From Paramacrobiotus metropolitanus (lineage: Eukaryota; Tardigrada; Eutardigrada; Parachela; Macrobiotidae), in NCBI RefSeq assembly GCF_019649055.1, contig NW_026570477.1, positions 26,070 to 90,069 on the forward strand: a stretch of 64,000 nt of DNA, read 5' to 3'. The notes under the pieces were generated by a model. It ran no database searches, was not told the origin of the DNA, and saw nothing but the letters and a program-made list of their open reading frames with translations. Shown piece after piece: positions 62,666 to 64,000 of the stretch (its first letter is position 1; the number at the start of each line of letters is the position of its first letter). The translations under genes were made by a program, and so were the position numbers.

Positions 62666-63760
62666 CTATATGTGTGGCGCGACCGTACTCGGCAACTCGT
62701 CCGTGTCCGGTATGGCTTCCATGATCCGAGCTTCTGTAGCCGGAGACATGGGCCGGTCGGCCATTTCCATCGGTTTCGATTGAGCCAAACTCGTTGTTGA
62801 GGTCGGCTGGAGCTGAATCCGAGCTGTTGTCGAGCTCGGCTGGCTCGAGGTGTTCGGCTGTTGCGAACCGGATGCGCGTTGTGCTGCTTTCCGTTGTTCC
62901 TCGAGTTCCTTTCGCCGTAAGATTTCAAGGTCGGTTTGCACGTCCTGGATGTGCATCTGAGAGACTCTAATTTGGTCTTCGATTGCCGTCCGGATGTTGC
63001 GAATGGTCGGATCTGTTCCGTCCATGTTGTCAACTTGACGTTGCAAGCTGTCGGCAATCCTTTGTGTGCGAGCCAACTTGTCGTTGAGGGCTTCGCGCTT
63101 TTCTGCCAATGTGGGCTCGAGCGGTTGTTGTGAAGCAGTCGGCTGCGGCTGAGTGGAAGTCGGCTGGACCCTCTGTGGGTTAGCCTCTAAAATTTTCCAC
63201 AAGTCTTCGACCCGCCTTGAGCAGATGCTATACTGCTGGTCCAAGGCGTCGCGCATTTGTTTCTCCATGGCGTTATTCGGGTCGAGTTCCCGGAGTTGTT
63301 TTCCGAGCTTCTCCATGACGTCGACCGCTTCTCGGTATTGATCTTCGACTTCACCGATATTGACTTCTTTTTGTTCCGTTGTTTCGGTGAGTGGAAGTTC
63401 GACGTCGAGTCCAACTGATGGGACTGGGGAAGGTGTTCTCTCCCGAGCTGGTGCTGGCGCTCCCGCTTTGTTCGGGTTTGCCAAGTACTGTTTGACGTAA
63501 TCGATCACCGACTGGAGTGCTTCGACTAGCCGATCTCGGTTCGGACCTGGCGGTGGAATTTCCCATGAGCCTAGAGTATCGGCCCAATCCAACTCGAGTC
63601 GTAGTGCTCGGTCGATCCGGGTGAGGTCGGTTTCCTCTTGTTCCGTTAAGGTTCCACTAAGTCGGTGGAAGAAAATATCGGCTAAGTCCTGTCCAGCCTG
63701 GGTAATTATGTCCATGTTGGCAATTGGGTTTTCCATCGGTGTCGTGCCGACTAGAGTCAT
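62666..63760 (-). CDS. unknown 364-codon helical/coiled protein
   Basis: From ATG (MTLVGTTPMENPIANMDIIT). Residues 20-90 form a helical unit (LADIFFHRLSGTLTEQEETD, LEALQ-like SVIDYVKQYL). Residues 125-180 form another (EDQYREAVDVMEKLGKQLRE, ALDQQYSICSRRVEDLWKIL). Residues 205-285 read as coiled coil (KREALNDKLARTQRIADSLQ, DQIRVSQMHIQDVQTDLEIL). Q/P/S/T-rich linkers lie between, and the frame ends TAG at 62,666. Repeated helical units resemble each other loosely, as if a module had been duplicated. It could be an N-terminal gag-like or scaffold part. No family recognised. Confidence 0.45.
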   Translation of the reverse strand: MTLVGTTPMENPIANMDIITQAGQDLADIFFHRLSGTLTEQEETDLTRIDRALRLELDWADTLGSWEIPPPGPNRDRLVEALQSVIDYVKQYLANPNKAGAPAPARERTPSPVPSVGLDVELPLTETTEQKEVNIGEVEDQYREAVDVMEKLGKQLRELDPNNAMEKQMRDALDQQYSICSRRVEDLWKILEANPQRVQPTSTQPQPTASQQPLEPTLAEKREALNDKLARTQRIADSLQRQVDNMDGTDPTIRNIRTAIEDQIRVSQMHIQDVQTDLEILRRKELEEQRKAAQRASGSQQPNTSSQPSSTTARIQLQPTSTTSLAQSKPMEMADRPMSPATEARIMEAIPDTDELPSTVAPHI

Positions 63761-64000
63761 CACCGCTGTCGTAGTCGGTGCTGCTCGGCGAGGTGGCGAT
63801 GGAGTCGGAATCCGCTTAGAGTATGCCGGTTCCGCGTCGAGGATCTCTGTGATCCGTTCTGACTACCGACAGGTTGCCGTTCGTCGGCCTCGGTTGGTTC
63901 ACTTTACCCATGAGGATGTCCGCCTTTTTCAGGTAGGCCATCAGGTCGTTCATTTCTGTCTCGCCACTTTAGGGTTTCGGATCGGACGGTGTCTCGTTGA
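63761..64000. other. edge of window, GTCGG-rich
   Basis: No ATG-started frame assignable. The element or gene probably continues beyond the window. Confidence 0.3.

Larger units (their letters stand above)
55483..63760 (-). other. chain of minus-strand ORFs, unclassified large element or gene
   Basis: An 8.3-kb stretch in which the minus strand stays open in one frame or another almost throughout. The protein character is consistent: P/Q/T/E/K-rich linkers alternating with helical segments. The frame steps near 62.67, 61.2, 59.35 and again between 58.9 and 55.5 kb. The translations show no RT, integrase, protease, polymerase, helicase or transposase motif. The stepping could reflect decay, programmed shifts, unrecognised short introns or assembly errors. 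Composition (GTCGG/CCGAC motif) differs sharply from the rest of the window. Candidates are an endogenous viral or Maverick-like element, a giant gag-like ORF set, or a host gene. Confidence 0.5.

Noticed and set aside
55483-63760. LTR retrotransposon gag-pol
   Set aside because: Low-complexity and helical ORFs would suit gag, but no RT, RNase H, integrase or protease motif and no LTR pair can be seen in the window.
52440-64000. Bacterial contamination or horizontally acquired operon
   Set aside because: The frames step repeatedly, starts and ribosome binding sites are missing, and no bacterial protein family is visible. The block is contiguous with intron-bearing DNA in this window.

Overview
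The window reads as nuclear DNA of an invertebrate metazoan. Two conserved genes are split by small GT-AG introns, intergenic DNA is AT-rich, and relics of LINE, piggyBac, tyrosine-recombinase (YR) and foldback elements are common. The lineage-specific GPCR clusters and intron sizes would suit a tardigrade or another small ecdysozoan, but that is a low-confidence guess; no rRNA or mitochondrial marker is present to settle it.

Layout. 0.2-2.0 kb: a TA-flanked MITE and LINE 3' relics. 2.4-7.3 kb: GPCR copy 1a on the minus strand with its repeated 3' and 5' flanks, a minisatellite, a MITE and a 97-bp palindrome. 8.65-16.2 kb: a transposon nest, in which a minus-strand piggyBac transposase (N-terminus at 15.7-16.2, C-terminus at 8.8-9.2 and 14.0-14.36 kb) is split by a complete Ngaro/PAT-type YR retroelement (9,173-13,992) and by LINE pieces. 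16.9-22.6 kb: a family-2 GPCR scrap, an orphan family-1 flank, a tRNA-like gene, GPCR copy 1b and a 1.28-kb foldback element. 25.5-27.5 kb: a small secreted-protein exon, a MITE and GPCR 2d. 29.7-33.6 kb: GPCR copy 1c, inverted relative to 1a and 1b. 33.9-36.0 kb: a LINE RT relic and GPCR 2e. 36.6-39.6 kb: a MITE, an unassigned open stretch and a degenerate foldback.

40.2-50.5 kb is the conserved core: a nine-exon plus-strand high-affinity choline transporter (SLC5A7/CHT1-like, 583 aa) converges on a seven-exon minus-strand JKAMP homologue (329 aa). Both gene models close in frame across every junction.

From about 52.4 kb to the window edge the DNA changes character. It is GC-richer and saturated with GTCGG/CCGAC pentamers (12 in the 240 bp 53,161-53,400). 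From 63.76 down to 55.48 kb it carries a chain of minus-strand open frames encoding P/Q/T/E/K-rich and helical proteins, with the frame stepping at several joints. No polymerase, RT, integrase or protease signature is visible there. It is the best candidate for something undescribed: a large unclassified mobile or viral-like element, or a fast-evolving host gene.

The GPCR modules evolved by segmental duplication carrying both flanks, and MITEs and foldbacks inserted into those flanks. The choline transporter and JKAMP look like an intact, unrelated convergent pair.
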